DNA of 64,000 nucleotides from JAVJUV01 sp040220415 (GCA_040220415.1 JAVJUV010000046.1:1-64000); one strand, 5' to 3'; positions 43,908 through 54,600 are shown, counted from the first letter of the stretch. Program-made: numbers and translations. Notes: generated from the letters alone by a model not told the origin.

Positions 43908-44471
43908 TCAGGCGCGCTCGTAGTATTCCATCGTCTCGGTATTCACGACGATGTCCTCGTCCGGCCCGACGAAGGGCGGGATCATGACGCGGACGCCGTT
44001 GTCCAGGATCGCTGGCTTGAAGCTGTTCGCCGCGGTCTGGCCCTTCACCACCGGTTCGGTCTCGACGACCTTGCAGGTCACCTTCTGCGGCAGCGTGGCG
44101 TTCAGCGCCTCGTCTTCGTAATATTCGATGTGGATCGTCATGCCGTCCTGAAGGAACGGGCGGCGCTCGCCCAGAATCTCGGCCGGCAGTTCGATCTGTT
44201 CGTAGGTCTCGCTGTCCATGAACACCAGCATCCCGTCGTTCTCGTAGAGGAACTGCTGGTCCTTCTGTTCCAGGCGCACCTTTTCGACCTTGTCCGCCGA
44301 GCGGAAACGCTCGTTCAGCTTGGAGCCGTTCCGAAGGTTGCGAAGCTCGACCTGGGCAAAGGCGCCGCCCTTGCCGGGCTTGACGTGATCCACCTTCACG
44401 GCAGCCCACAAACCGCCGTTATGTTCAAGTACATTTCCGGGACGAATCTCGTTCCCGTTGATCTTGGGCAT
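43908..44471 (-). CDS. efp: Elongation factor P
   Basis: 187 residues, standard length. Lys34 sits in HVKPGKGGAF at the tip that is modified in many bacteria (EpmA route). KINGNEIRPGNVLEHNGGLW is the EF-P N-terminus, and VRVMIPPFVGPDEDIVVNTETMEYYERA the C-terminal OB domain. It rescues ribosomes stalled at proline runs. ATG 44471 (MPKING) is preferred to an in-frame ATG five codons upstream. Confidence 0.96.
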   Translation of the reverse strand: MPKINGNEIRPGNVLEHNGGLWAAVKVDHVKPGKGGAFAQVELRNLRNGSKLNERFRSADKVEKVRLEQKDQQFLYENDGMLVFMDSETYEQIELPAEILGERRPFLQDGMTIHIEYYEDEALNATLPQKVTCKVVETEPVVKGQTAANSFKPAILDNGVRVMIPPFVGPDEDIVVNTETMEYYERA

Positions 44472-44573
44472 CTGTGCCACCCGCATGTTTTTGTTGATTC
44501 AAAGCTGAGGGCCCCTATATTCGAGCGACAACGCCCTGACAAGAAGGCGTAAATCCTGGGAGGAAAGTAGCTA

Positions 44574-44655
44574 GCTATGCGCCAGAAGCATAGCAGCTAT
44601 TCCAAAATAGAAAAACAAAAGTGGCGCCGGACCCTGCATAAGGGTCCCCACGCCA
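44574..44655 (+). promoter_or_regulatory. Structured leader with two hairpins
   Basis: GCTATGC/GCATAGC (44574-44580/44588-44594) pair perfectly. Further on, TGGCG (44622-44626) and GGACCCT (44629-44635) pair with AGGGTCC (44641-44647) and CGCCA (44651-44655), a 12-bp two-part stem around GCATA. The stretch is AT-richer than its surroundings and ends about 40 bases before the DUF6280-type start. An in-frame basic peptide starting at 44577 overlaps it. Either a leader controlling translation or a small RNA. Confidence 0.45.
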
Positions 44656-44693
44656 TAAAATGCGGTAAGAAGCAACAAGAAAAAGGGTCAAGA

Positions 44694-45020
44694 ATGGCAG
44701 ACTTCGTAGACGGCACGGCATTCAATCACGAGCAGGGCAACCGCGCCCGCAAACTTTTTGCGGCTGTGGTTCTGGCTGCGCTCGACGATGCCATCGCCGA
44801 CGACAAGAAATACGGGAACGGCCCCGAGCAGATCGCTCGGTGGGCGCGGTCCCGTGACGGACGGGAAGTCCTCAGCTGCGCGGGCATCGACCCGAACGAG
44901 CGTGTGGTGAAGGGCCTGATGGAATTCGTCTCCAAGGGCGTGCGTACTTCCGTCGCGCTCAGCCGCGAGGAAAGCGAGCGTCGCCACGCCGCCGAACAGC
45001 AGGCGCGCGAAGCCGCCTGA
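44694..45020 (+). CDS. Small conserved protein, DUF6280-type
   Basis: 108 residues, cytoplasmic, mostly helical: MADFVDGTAFNHEQGNRARKLFAAVVLAALDDAI, then ARWARSRDGREVLSCAGIDPNERVVKGLMEFVSKGVRTSVALSREES. I recall this sequence as highly conserved in Rhodobacterales (DUF6280); function unknown. ATG 44694 begins the conserved part; an in-frame extension to 44577 is basic and compositionally different. It is divergent from efp and followed by a clear terminator. Confidence 0.75.
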   Translation: MADFVDGTAFNHEQGNRARKLFAAVVLAALDDAIADDKKYGNGPEQIARWARSRDGREVLSCAGIDPNERVVKGLMEFVSKGVRTSVALSREESERRHAAEQQAREAA

Positions 45021-45063
45021 TTTAGCCAAGCCTGATTTTCCGACGATAGTCCGGTACGAAAAG

Positions 45064-45088
45064 ACGCGCTCCTCGGGGCGCGTTTTTC
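45064..45088 (+). terminator. Rho-independent terminator
   Basis: ACGCGC (45064-45069) pairs with GCGCGT (45078-45083), followed by a run of T (45083-45087). It ends the DUF6280-type transcript 44 bases after its stop. Confidence 0.75.
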
Positions 45089-45138
45089 TTGGGAGACACC
45101 CCGAACCCGGACCGCCCCGACCCGAAAGGAGAGCCCCG

Positions 45139-46386
45139 ATGACAGACACCGCCCTGCCCTTCGACACCGCCAACCTGGACAGCCTGGCCGACGTGATCGT
45201 CGGAACCGGTCTGAACCTCGAAGCGGGACAGGACCTTGTCGTCACCGCCAGCGCCGAGGCGCTGCCGCTGGTGCGCCGCGTCGCGGCCGCGGCCTATCGC
45301 GCGGGCGCTGGGCTGGTGGTGCCGATCCTGTCGGACGAAGAGATCACCCGCGCCCGTTATCTTCATGCCCGCGACGGCACCTTCGGCCGCGCGCCCGGCT
45401 GGCTTTTCGACGGCATGGCGAAAGCCTATGAAGGCAATGCCGCGCGGCTGCACATCGCCGCCGACAACCCGATGGCGCTGGCCGACATGGACCCGGCAAA
45501 GGTCAGCGAGGCCGCAAAGGCGAACGCCGCCGCCTACAAGCCCGCGCTGGCCAAGATCTCGGGCTTCGAGATCAACTGGTCGATCGCCGCCTATCCCGGC
45601 CGCGCCTGGGCGCGGCAGGTCTTCCCCGACCTCGACGCCGACGCGGCCCAGGCGGCACTGGCGCGCGCCATCTTCGCCGCCTCGCGCATCGACCGACCCG
45701 ACCCGGTCGCGGCCTGGGCCGATCACAACGCCGACCTGGCAGCGCGCCGCGACTGGCTGAACGACCGCGACTTCGCCGCGCTGCACTTCCGCTCGGCCCT
45801 GACCGACCTGACCGTGGGCCTGGCCGACGGGCACCTCTGGATGGGCGGCGCGTCGACGGCCAAGAACGGCATCACCTGCAATCCGAACATCCCCACCGAA
45901 GAGGTTTTCACCACGCCCCACAAGGACCGCGTGAACGGCACCGTGCGCGCCTCGAAACCGCTGGCCCACCAGGGCACGCTGATCGAAGGGATCGAAGTGA
46001 CCTTCGAGAACGGGAAGATCACCGGTGCCAGGGCCGACCGCGGAGAGGAGGTTTTCCTCAAGCTCATCGACACCGACGCCGGCGCGCGCCGGATCGGCGA
46101 AGTGGCACTGGTGCCCCACGCCTCGCCGATATCCGAATCGGGTATCCTGTTCTTCAACACGCTCTTCGACGAGAACGCCGCCTGTCACATCGCACTTGGC
46201 CAGTGTTACAAGGACTGCCTGAAGGACACCCGGGGCGCGTCGGACGACGACATCGCCGCGCGCGGCGGCAATTCAAGCCTGATCCACGTCGACTGGATGA
46301 TCGGCGCGCCCGACACCGAGATCGACGGGATCACGCAGTCGGGCGACCGCGTGCCGGTGTTCCGCGGCGGCAACTGGGCCGACTGA
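45139..46386 (+). CDS. M29-family aminopeptidase
   Basis: 415 residues of the thermophilic-type metalloaminopeptidase family (AmpS/PepS). Visible blocks are LADVIVGTGLNLEAGQDLVVTASAEALPLVRRVAAAAY, NPNIPTEEVFTTPHKDRVNGTVRASKPL (metal-ligand glutamate and histidine) and HIALGQCYKDCL, SSLIHVDWMIGAPDTEIDGI (ligand region). A cytoplasmic exo-peptidase with two metal ions is expected. GAAAGGAGAG sets the start. Confidence 0.92.
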   Translation: MTDTALPFDTANLDSLADVIVGTGLNLEAGQDLVVTASAEALPLVRRVAAAAYRAGAGLVVPILSDEEITRARYLHARDGTFGRAPGWLFDGMAKAYEGNAARLHIAADNPMALADMDPAKVSEAAKANAAAYKPALAKISGFEINWSIAAYPGRAWARQVFPDLDADAAQAALARAIFAASRIDRPDPVAAWADHNADLAARRDWLNDRDFAALHFRSALTDLTVGLADGHLWMGGASTAKNGITCNPNIPTEEVFTTPHKDRVNGTVRASKPLAHQGTLIEGIEVTFENGKITGARADRGEEVFLKLIDTDAGARRIGEVALVPHASPISESGILFFNTLFDENAACHIALGQCYKDCLKDTRGASDDDIAARGGNSSLIHVDWMIGAPDTEIDGITQSGDRVPVFRGGNWAD

Positions 46387-46410
46387 GGGCATCGCCGCCT
46401 TCGGCGCCGA

Positions 46411-46460
46411 CCCGCCGGGGCTCTGCCCCGGACCCCGGAGTATTTCGGAAAAGAAGAAAC
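46411..46460. repeat. Intergenic hairpin plus GAGTATTT element
   Basis: CCGGGG-CTCTG-CCCCGG (46415-46431) forms a hairpin and is followed by GAGTATTTCGGAAAAGAAGAA (46438-46458). The second part resembles the arms of the inverted repeat at 305-403. It lies between convergent genes (aminopeptidase and helicase), so it may end transcription. No protein gene fits between 46387 and 46539. Confidence 0.55.
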
Positions 46461-46539
46461 GCGATCCCGGCCGGATCGCATGTCCTGCCGGCGCACATGC
46501 TTAGGGCAGACCCGCCGGGGCCGCGCGACCGGGGCCCGC

Positions 46540-48906
46540 TCAGAACGGCACGTCGCCGGCGCTTTCGGCCAGGGTGACGAACTTGGCCACGACCTTTTTT
46601 TCGCCCGCCTTGTCGAAGGCGATATCCAGCTTGTCGCCCTCGATGGCGGTGATTTCGCCATAGCCGAACTTCTGATGGAACACCCGGTCGCCGACCGTGA
46701 AGGACGAGACGGCGTCGAGGTCGATGACCACGTGCCGCGCCTCGGAGGGCTGCGACATGGGACGGTTCTGCGACCGGGTCTGCAACCGCTTCCAGCCCGG
46801 CGAGTTATAGACGTCGGCCCGGCTGGCGCGGTCGTGCAGGTCGGACTTCGCCTCGCCCATCTGCGGTGCCGCCGCGCCGAAGGCGCCGCCGTAAAGCCCG
46901 GGCGGCGTCAGGACCTCGACGTGATCGGCGGGCAACTCGTCGATGAAGCGGGACGGCAATTGCGACTGCCACTGGCCATAGACGCGCCGGTTGGCGGCGA
47001 AGCTGATGGTGCAAAGTTCTTCGGCCCGCGTGATGCCGACATAGGCCAGGCGGCGTTCCTCTTCGAGACCCTTGAGACCGCTTTCATCCATCGAGCGCTG
47101 CGACGGGAAAAGCCCGTCCTCCCAGCCCGGCAGGAACACGGCGGGAAATTCCAGCCCCTTGGCCGCGTGCAAGGTCATGATCGAGACCTTGTCTTCGCCC
47201 TCTTCGGATTCGTTGTCCATGATCAGGCTGACGTGCTCCAGGAGGCCCTGAAGGTTCTCGAATGATTCCAGCGCCTTGACCAGTTCCTTCAGGTTCTCCA
47301 GCCGCCCCGGCGCCTCGGGCGTCTTGTCGTTCTGCCAGTGCTCGGTATAGCCCGATTCCTCGAGGATCTGCTCGGCGGTCTCGATGTGGTCGGCACCCGC
47401 GCGGATCAGCCCGTGCCAGCGGTCGATCCCGTCGATCAGCCTGGCCAGTTCCGCCCCGCCCTTGCCGCCGATCTCTTTCGCCGCCAACAGAATCCGCGCG
47501 CCCTCGACCAGGTTCACCCCGTTCGCGCGCGCCGCCATCTGGATCTTCTGCTGTGCGACGTCGCCGAGGCCGCGCTTGGGCGTGTTCACGATCCGCTCGA
47601 AGGCCAGGTCGTCGTCGGGGCTGACAGCGACGCGGAAATAGGCCATCGCGTCGCGGATCTCCATCCGCTCGTAGAACCGCGGGCCGCCGATCACCCGGTA
47701 GGGCAGCCCGATGGTCAGGAACCGGTCCTCGAAAGCGCGCATCTGGTGGCTGGCGCGCACGAGGATCGCCATGTCGTTCAGCGCATGGGGCCGCATCCCG
47801 CGCGTGCCGCCCTGCATCGCCTCGATCTCCTCGCCGATCCAGCGGGCTTCCTCGTCGCCGTCCCAGTGACCGATCAGGCGCACCTTCTCGCCCTCGGTCA
47901 GGTCGGTGAACAGAGTCTTGCCCAGACGCCCCTGGTTGCCCTCGATCACGCCCGAGGCGGCACCCAGGATATGCGGCGTCGAGCGATAGTTCTGCTCCAG
48001 CCGGATCACCTTGGCGCCCGGAAAATCCTTTTCGAACCGCAGGATGTTGCCCACCTCGGCACCGCGCCAGCCGTAGATCGACTGGTCGTCGTCGCCCACG
48101 CAGCAGATGTTCCTGTGCCCGCCCGCCAGAAGGCGCAGCCACAGGTACTGGGCCACGTTGGTGTCCTGGTACTCGTCGACCAGGATATAGCGGAACCAGC
48201 GCTGGTACTGGGCCAGCACGTCTTCGTGGGTCTGGAAGATCGTCACGACGTGCAGCAGGAGGTCGCCGAAATCGACGGCGTTCAGCGTCCGCAGCCGCTC
48301 CTGGTATTCGGCGTAAAGCGCAACACCCTGGTGGTTGAAGGCGCCATGCTCGCCCGTCGGCACCTTGTCGGGCGTCCAGGCGCGGTTTTTCCAGCCGTCG
48401 ATGATGTGCGCCAGTTGCCGCGCGGGCCAGCGCTTTTCGTCAATTCCGGCGGCCAGGACCAGCTGTTTCAGCAGCCGCACCTGGTCGTCGGTGTCGAGGA
48501 TGGTGAAATTGGGCTTCAGCCCGGCCAGTTCTGCGTGACGGCGCAAAAGCTTGACGCAGATCGCGTGGAAGGTGCCCAGCCAAGGCATCCCCTCGACGGT
48601 CTGGCCCAGCAGCCTCGCCACGCGGTTCTTCATCTCGCGCGCGGCCTTGTTGGTGAAGGTGACGGCCAGGATCTCGTTCGGGCGCGCCGTGCCGGTCGCC
48701 AGAAGATGGGCGATCCGCGTCGTCAGCGCCTTGGTCTTGCCGGTGCCGGCACCCGCCAGCATCAGCACGGGCCCGTCCAGCGTCACCGCCGCTTCGCGCT
48801 GGGGCGGGTTCAGCTCGTCCAGATACGGCGCGCCACGCGCCGCCATCGCCTGCTGCGACAGGGGCACGCGGTCGGGAATGCCATCATCGTCGAGGTAACT
48901 GCTCAT
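46540..48906 (-). CDS. UvrD/PcrA-type DNA helicase
   Basis: 788 residues. Superfamily 1A motifs: GAGTGKT (52-58), VTFTNKAAREMKNRV, DEYQDTNVAQY, VGDDDQSIYGWRGAE, LEQNYRST, MTLHAAKGLEFPAVFLPGWEDGLFPS and YVGITRAEE. The C-terminus ends with the Tudor-like tail DRVFHQKFGYGEITAIEGDKL, known to contact RNA polymerase in PcrA/UvrD. A 3'-5' helicase for excision repair and replication-conflict clearing. Whether to name it uvrD or pcrA cannot be decided here. Confidence 0.95.
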   Translation of the reverse strand: MSSYLDDDGIPDRVPLSQQAMAARGAPYLDELNPPQREAAVTLDGPVLMLAGAGTGKTKALTTRIAHLLATGTARPNEILAVTFTNKAAREMKNRVARLLGQTVEGMPWLGTFHAICVKLLRRHAELAGLKPNFTILDTDDQVRLLKQLVLAAGIDEKRWPARQLAHIIDGWKNRAWTPDKVPTGEHGAFNHQGVALYAEYQERLRTLNAVDFGDLLLHVVTIFQTHEDVLAQYQRWFRYILVDEYQDTNVAQYLWLRLLAGGHRNICCVGDDDQSIYGWRGAEVGNILRFEKDFPGAKVIRLEQNYRSTPHILGAASGVIEGNQGRLGKTLFTDLTEGEKVRLIGHWDGDEEARWIGEEIEAMQGGTRGMRPHALNDMAILVRASHQMRAFEDRFLTIGLPYRVIGGPRFYERMEIRDAMAYFRVAVSPDDDLAFERIVNTPKRGLGDVAQQKIQMAARANGVNLVEGARILLAAKEIGGKGGAELARLIDGIDRWHGLIRAGADHIETAEQILEESGYTEHWQNDKTPEAPGRLENLKELVKALESFENLQGLLEHVSLIMDNESEEGEDKVSIMTLHAAKGLEFPAVFLPGWEDGLFPSQRSMDESGLKGLEEERRLAYVGITRAEELCTISFAANRRVYGQWQSQLPSRFIDELPADHVEVLTPPGLYGGAFGAAAPQMGEAKSDLHDRASRADVYNSPGWKRLQTRSQNRPMSQPSEARHVVIDLDAVSSFTVGDRVFHQKFGYGEITAIEGDKLDIAFDKAGEKKVVAKFVTLAESAGDVPF

Positions 48907-49039
48907 GTCCCGAAGGTAGCGCGGTTGGACGCGGAGTTAAAGACTTGTTCGCTTTATGTTCCAAGACCCTTCCACCCCGGGCCGCGCGGGCCCGAAACCG
49001 CTCTTGCAAAGGGTGCGGCTTGCACGGCAAATGGCACGC

Positions 49040-50182
49040 ATGGACCTAGATACACGCTTCCCCGCCGTCTCTGATCTGCGTGCGCGCGCCCGCCGCCGCG
49101 TCCCGCATTTCGTGTTCGAATACCTCGACAGCGCCACCGGCGTCGAGGATCAGCACCGCCGCAACATGGCGTCGCTGAACGACATCCATCTCATGCCGTC
49201 GATCCTGGAAGGCCCGTTCACGCCGGATCTCTCGACCGAGTTCCTGGGGCGGAAATACCCCCTGCCGTTCGGCTGCGCCCCGGTGGGCATGTCCGGAATC
49301 ATGTGGCCCCGGGCCGAGAAGATCATCTCGGCGGCCTGTGCCAAGGCGGGCATCCCCTACTCCATGTCCACCGTCGCGACCGTGGTGCCCGAGACGCTGG
49401 CGCCGACGATCGGCGACCAGGGCTGGTTCCAGATGTACATGCCGAAGGACAAGGAAATCCGCGCCGACATGCTGCGGCGCGCCAGGGACGCCGGGTTCCA
49501 CACGCTGATCCTGACCGTCGACGTGCCGGTCGATTCGCGCCGCGAGCGCCAGCGGCGGGCGAACCTGACCATTCCGCCCAAGGTCAACGCGGCGATGATC
49601 TGGTCGATGATCACCCACCCCGAATGGACCATCGGCACGCTTCGCGAGGGCATCCCCAGCCTGAAGTTCTGCGAAAGCTACGTGGACCAGTCGAAGGAAT
49701 TCAACTCGGTCGCCCACGCCGGCCACATCATCCGCGGCCAGCCCGGCTGGTCGGACATCGACGAGTTGCGCGCGCTTTGGGACGGCCCGTTCCTGGTCAA
49801 GGGCGTGCAGAAGGTGGACGACGCGAAGCGGAAGGTCGACAAGGGCGACGACGGGATCTGGATCTCGAACCACACAGGGCGGCAGTTCGACGGCGGCCCC
49901 GCATCGATCCTGGCACTGCCCGCGATCCGCGCCGCGCTGCCGGAAACGCCCATCGTCTACGATTCCGGCGTCACCGGCGGCCTCGACATCCTGCGCGCGC
50001 TGGCGCTCGGGGCCGATTTCGTGATGCTGGGCCGGGCGTTCCACTATTCGGTCGGCGCCTTGGGCGAAAAAGGCCCGCCGCACCTGATCCACATCCTGAA
50101 GGACGACATGACGCTGGCGATGGGCAACATCGGGGCGCGGAACCTGAAGGATCTTTCGCACCGGGTGGCCGCGCGGTCATAA
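49040..50182 (+). CDS. lldD: FMN-dependent alpha-hydroxy-acid dehydrogenase (L-lactate dehydrogenase type)
   Basis: About 380 residues. The FMN-barrel core is complete: FEYLDSATGVEDQHRRN, PVGMSGIMWPRAE, LTVDVPVDSRRERQRR, LVKGVQKVDDA, and the catalytic histidine in ISNHTGRQFDGGPAS, then DSGVTGGLDILRALALGADFVMLGR. Position 2 after the His is Thr where Gly is usual. It should oxidise L-lactate to pyruvate, feeding the quinone pool, though glycolate or mandelate are alternatives. ATG 49040 starts the conserved part; upstream in-frame ATGs at 48956 and 49031 also lack a good ribosome site. Confidence 0.83.
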   Translation: MDLDTRFPAVSDLRARARRRVPHFVFEYLDSATGVEDQHRRNMASLNDIHLMPSILEGPFTPDLSTEFLGRKYPLPFGCAPVGMSGIMWPRAEKIISAACAKAGIPYSMSTVATVVPETLAPTIGDQGWFQMYMPKDKEIRADMLRRARDAGFHTLILTVDVPVDSRRERQRRANLTIPPKVNAAMIWSMITHPEWTIGTLREGIPSLKFCESYVDQSKEFNSVAHAGHIIRGQPGWSDIDELRALWDGPFLVKGVQKVDDAKRKVDKGDDGIWISNHTGRQFDGGPASILALPAIRAALPETPIVYDSGVTGGLDILRALALGADFVMLGRAFHYSVGALGEKGPPHLIHILKDDMTLAMGNIGARNLKDLSHRVAARS

Positions 50183-50255
50183 CGCCGTCACGGAGCCTTC
50201 GTAGAACTGTCCGGACGGGGGCCGGAACCGAACGCGGCGGAGCCGGAGCGGCGGG

Positions 50256-51473
50256 ATGACGGAACAGGAACAGACGACCGACCCGGCAGCGGCGCCGGGA
50301 ACGCCGAAAGAGGTTTTCCTGGCGTTCCTGAAGCTGGGCCTGACCAGCTTCGGCGGGCCGATCGCGCATCTGGGCTATTTCCGCGACGAGCTGGTCACGC
50401 GCCGCAAATGGCTCAGCGACAGCGCCTATGCCGACCTCGTCGCGCTTTGCCAGTTCCTGCCCGGACCGGCCTCCAGCCAGGTGGGCTTTGCCCTGGGGAT
50501 GATGCGCGCGGGCTGGCTGGGCGCGCTGGCGGCCTTCACCGCCTTCACGCTGCCCTCGGCGCTCTTGCTCTTTCTGTTCGCCATCACGGCCGCCGGCATT
50601 TCCGGACCGCTTGGAACCGGGGCAATTCAGGGGCTCAAGATCGTCGCGGTGGCGATCGTCGCGCAGGCCGTCTGGGGCATGGCCCGAAACCTTTGCCCCG
50701 ACCGGGAAAGGGCCGCGATCGCGGTGGTTGCCGTGGCGGTGCTGGCCTTTGCGCCCGGGGCATTCGGGATGATCGGCGCGATCCTCGCCGGCGCCGTCCT
50801 GGGGCTGCTTTTGGGGCGCGGAACGGATGCGCCGGTCAGCGGACACGTCACCATGCCGGTGTCGCGCAAGGCCGCCGCGCTGGCGCTTGCCCTGTTCCTC
50901 GGGCTTCTGGTGCTGTTACCGCTGGCCGCGGGCCAGAGCCAGGGCCTGGCGGTCATCGACGGTTTCTACCGGGCCGGGGCGCTGGTCTTTGGCGGCGGCC
51001 ACGTCGTGCTGCCGCTCTTGCAGGCCGAGACGGTTGCGCCGGGATGGGTCACGCCGGACGCCTTTCTTGCCGGCTATGGCGCCGCGCAGGCGGTGCCGGG
51101 GCCGCTCTTCACCTTCGCCGCCTATCTGGGCGCGGTGCTGGACCCCCCGCCGAACGGCATGGCCGGCGCCGTCCTCGCGATCATTGCCGTGTTTCTGCCG
51201 GGCTTTCTGATCCTGACCGGCGCCCTGCCGTTCTGGGACAGGTTCCGGTCCCTGGCGGCCGCACAATCGCTGATGCAGGGCGCGAATGCGGCGGTCGTGG
51301 GAATCCTCGCCGCGGCGCTCTATTCGCCCGTCTTCACCACCGCGATTTCGGACCTTCGCGACTTTGCCCTGGCCCTGGCCTGTTTCGTCCTGCTCACCGC
51401 ATGGAAGACGCCGCCCTGGGTTGTGGTTGTCGTCTCGGCGCTGGCAGGCGCGGGCCTCGCCCTGCTGGACTGA
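50256..51473 (+). CDS. chrA: Chromate transporter ChrA
   Basis: 405 residues in two homologous CHR domains of about six helices each. The first begins EVFLAFLKLGLTSFGGPIAHLGYFRDELVTRRKWLSD, with LCQFLPGPASSQVGFALG. The second has GALVFGGGHVVLPLLQAETV and GAAQAVPGPLFTFAAYLG. It exports chromate by proton-coupled exchange. No chrB regulator is adjacent. Confidence 0.93.
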   Translation: MTEQEQTTDPAAAPGTPKEVFLAFLKLGLTSFGGPIAHLGYFRDELVTRRKWLSDSAYADLVALCQFLPGPASSQVGFALGMMRAGWLGALAAFTAFTLPSALLLFLFAITAAGISGPLGTGAIQGLKIVAVAIVAQAVWGMARNLCPDRERAAIAVVAVAVLAFAPGAFGMIGAILAGAVLGLLLGRGTDAPVSGHVTMPVSRKAAALALALFLGLLVLLPLAAGQSQGLAVIDGFYRAGALVFGGGHVVLPLLQAETVAPGWVTPDAFLAGYGAAQAVPGPLFTFAAYLGAVLDPPPNGMAGAVLAIIAVFLPGFLILTGALPFWDRFRSLAAAQSLMQGANAAVVGILAAALYSPVFTTAISDLRDFALALACFVLLTAWKTPPWVVVVVSALAGAGLALLD

Positions 51474-51625
51474 CGGCCGAAACGCCGGTGCAGCAAAGAC
51501 CGGCGGGGGCGTTATGTCGCGGTTGCACCGATCCCCGACCGCCCCGGCCCCCGCTCACCACAATCCTTGCCCCCGCGCCACTTGGTCGATAAGCAATGCT
51601 GCAGGTGCAAAACGGGGACAGGTGC

Positions 51626-54600
51626 ATGGCCGAGTTCAAGAAAATCCTCATCGCCAACCGCGGCGAGATCGCCATCCGCGTGATGCGGGCCGCGAACGAG
51701 CTGGGCAAGCGAACCGTCGCCGTCTACGCCGAAGAGGACAAGCTCTGCCTGCACCGCTTCAAGGCGGACGAGGCCTACCGCATCGGCGAGGGACTTGGCC
51801 CGGTCGCCGCCTATCTTTCGATCGACGAGATGATCCGCGTCGCCCGCGAATGCGGCGCCGACGCGATCCACCCGGGATACGGGCTTCTGTCCGAGAACCC
51901 CGCCTTCGTCGACGCCTGCGAAAAGAACGGCATCGCCTTCATCGGTCCCAAGGCCGACACGATGCGCGCCCTTGGCGACAAGGCCAGCGCGCGCAAGGTC
52001 GCGATCAAGGCCGGCGTGCCGGTGATCCCCGCCTCCGAGGTGCTGACCGACGACATGGACGTCACCCGCAAGGCGGCCGACGAGGTCGGCTATCCGATGA
52101 TGCTGAAGGCGTCATGGGGCGGCGGCGGCCGCGGCATGCGTCCGATCATGAAGCCCGCCGAGCTCGAGGAGAAGGTGCTCGAAGGCCGCCGCGAGGCCGA
52201 AGCGGCCTTCGGCAACGGCGAGGGTTACCTGGAAAAGATGATCATGCGCGCCCGCCACGTCGAGGTGCAGATCCTGGGTGACGCTCAGGGCAACATCTAT
52301 CACCTGTGGGAGCGCGACTGCTCGGTCCAGCGCCGGAACCAGAAGGTCGTCGAACGCGCGCCCGCCCCCTACCTCTCGGGCGCCCAGCGCGAGAAGCTCT
52401 GCAATCTCGGCAAGAAGATCGCCGAGGAAGTGGGCTATGAATGCGCCGGCACAATCGAGTTCCTGATGGATATGGACTCGGGCGAGTTCTACTTCATCGA
52501 GGTGAACCCCCGGATCCAGGTCGAACACACCGTGACCGAGGAAGTCACCGGCATCGACATCGTGCAGGCCCAGATCAAGATCGCCGAGGGCAAGTCGCTG
52601 ATGGAAGCGACCGGCATGGCGTCCCAATACGACATCCAGCTGCACGGCCACGCGATCCAGTGCCGGATCACCACCGAGGATCCGACCAACAACTTCATCC
52701 CCGACTATGGCCGGATCACAGCCTATCGCGGCGCCACCGGCATGGGCATCCGCCTGGACGGCGGCACCGCCTATTCGGGCGCCGTCATCACGCGCTACTA
52801 CGACAGCCTGCTGGAAAAGGTCACCGCCTGGGCGCCCACGCCCGAGGCCGCCATCGCGCGGATGGATCGCGCGCTGCGCGAGTTTCGCATCCGCGGCGTG
52901 GCGACCAACATCGCCTTCGTCGAGAACCTGCTGAAACACCCCAAGTTCCTGAACAACGAATACCACACCAAGTTCATCGACGAGACGCCCGAACTCTTCG
53001 ACTTCAAGGCCCGCCGCGACCGCGCCACCAAGATCCTGACCTACATCGCGGACATCACGATCAACGGCCACCCCGAGACCGAGGGCCGCCCCAGGCCGCC
53101 GGCCGAGACGCGCAATCCGAAGAAACCGAAGCTGCGCACCGACAGCCCCACGCCCGGCACCCGCCAGATCCTGGACGAATTCGGCCCCGAAGCCCTTGCC
53201 GACTGGATGCGCGACCAGAAACAGGTGCTGATCACCGACACCACGATGCGCGACGGCCACCAGTCGCTCCTCGCCACCCGGATGCGCTCGATCGACATGG
53301 TGCGGATTGCACCTGCCTATGCCGCCAACCTGCCGCAGCTCTTCAGCGTCGAATGCTGGGGCGGCGCCACCTTCGACGTGGCCTACCGGTTCCTGCAGGA
53401 ATGCCCCTGGCAACGCCTGCGCGACATCCGCCGTTTCATGCCGAACCTGATGACGCAGATGCTGCTGCGCGGCTCGAACGGGGTCGGCTATACCAACTAT
53501 CCCGACAACGTGGTGCAGGCCTTCGTCAAGCACGCCGCCGAAACCGGCATCGACGTCTTCCGCGTCTTCGATTCGCTCAACTGGGTCGAGAACATGCGCG
53601 TCGCGATGGACGCCGTGATCGAGGCGAACAAGGTCTGCGAAGGCACCATCTGCTATACCGGCGACCTTCTGGATCCGAACCGTGCCAAGTACGACCTGAA
53701 ATACTACGTCGACATGGGGCAGGAACTGAAGGCCGCCGGCGCGCATGTGCTGGGTCTGAAGGACATGGCGGGCCTCTTGCGCCCCGATGCCGCGCGCATC
53801 CTGGTCAAGGCGCTGAAGGATGAGGTCGGGCTTCCCGTCCACTTCCACACCCATGACACCGCGGGCATCGCCAGCGCGACGATCCTCGCGGCCGCCGAAT
53901 CCGGCGTCGACGCGGTCGATTGCGCGATGGATTCGCTTTCCGGCAACACCAGCCAGGCGACGCTTGGCACCGTGGTCGAGATGCTGGCCCATACCGACCG
54001 CGCCACCGGCCTCGACATCACCGCGATCCGCGAGATCTCGAACTACTTCGAAACCGTCCGCGCCCACTATGCCGCCTTCGAATCCGGCATGCAGGCCCCC
54101 TCGTCCGAGGTCTACCTGCACGAGATGCCCGGCGGCCAGTTCACCAACCTCAAGGCGCAGGCCCGCTCGATGGGTCTGGAAGAGCGCTGGCACGAGGTCG
54201 CCCAGACCTATGCCGACGTGAACCAGATGTTCGGCGACATCGTGAAGGTCACGCCGTCCTCCAAGGTCGTGGGCGACATGGCCCTGATGATGGTTTCTCA
54301 GGGGCTGACCCGCGCCGACGTGGAAAACCCCAAGAAGGACGTGGCCTTCCCCGACAGCGTGATCGACATGATGCGCGGCAACCTCGGCCGCCCGCCCGGG
54401 GGCTTTCCCGACAAGATCGTCAAGAAGGCGCTGAAGGGCGAAAAGCCCCTGACCGAGCGTCCCGGCAAGCACATCGCGGCGGTCGATCTCGAGAAGGCCC
54501 GCAAAGAGGCTTCCGACGCCCTGGACGGGCGCGAGATCACCGACGACGACCTGATGGGCTACATGATGTATCCCAAGGTCTTCCTCGACTACGCCCGCCG

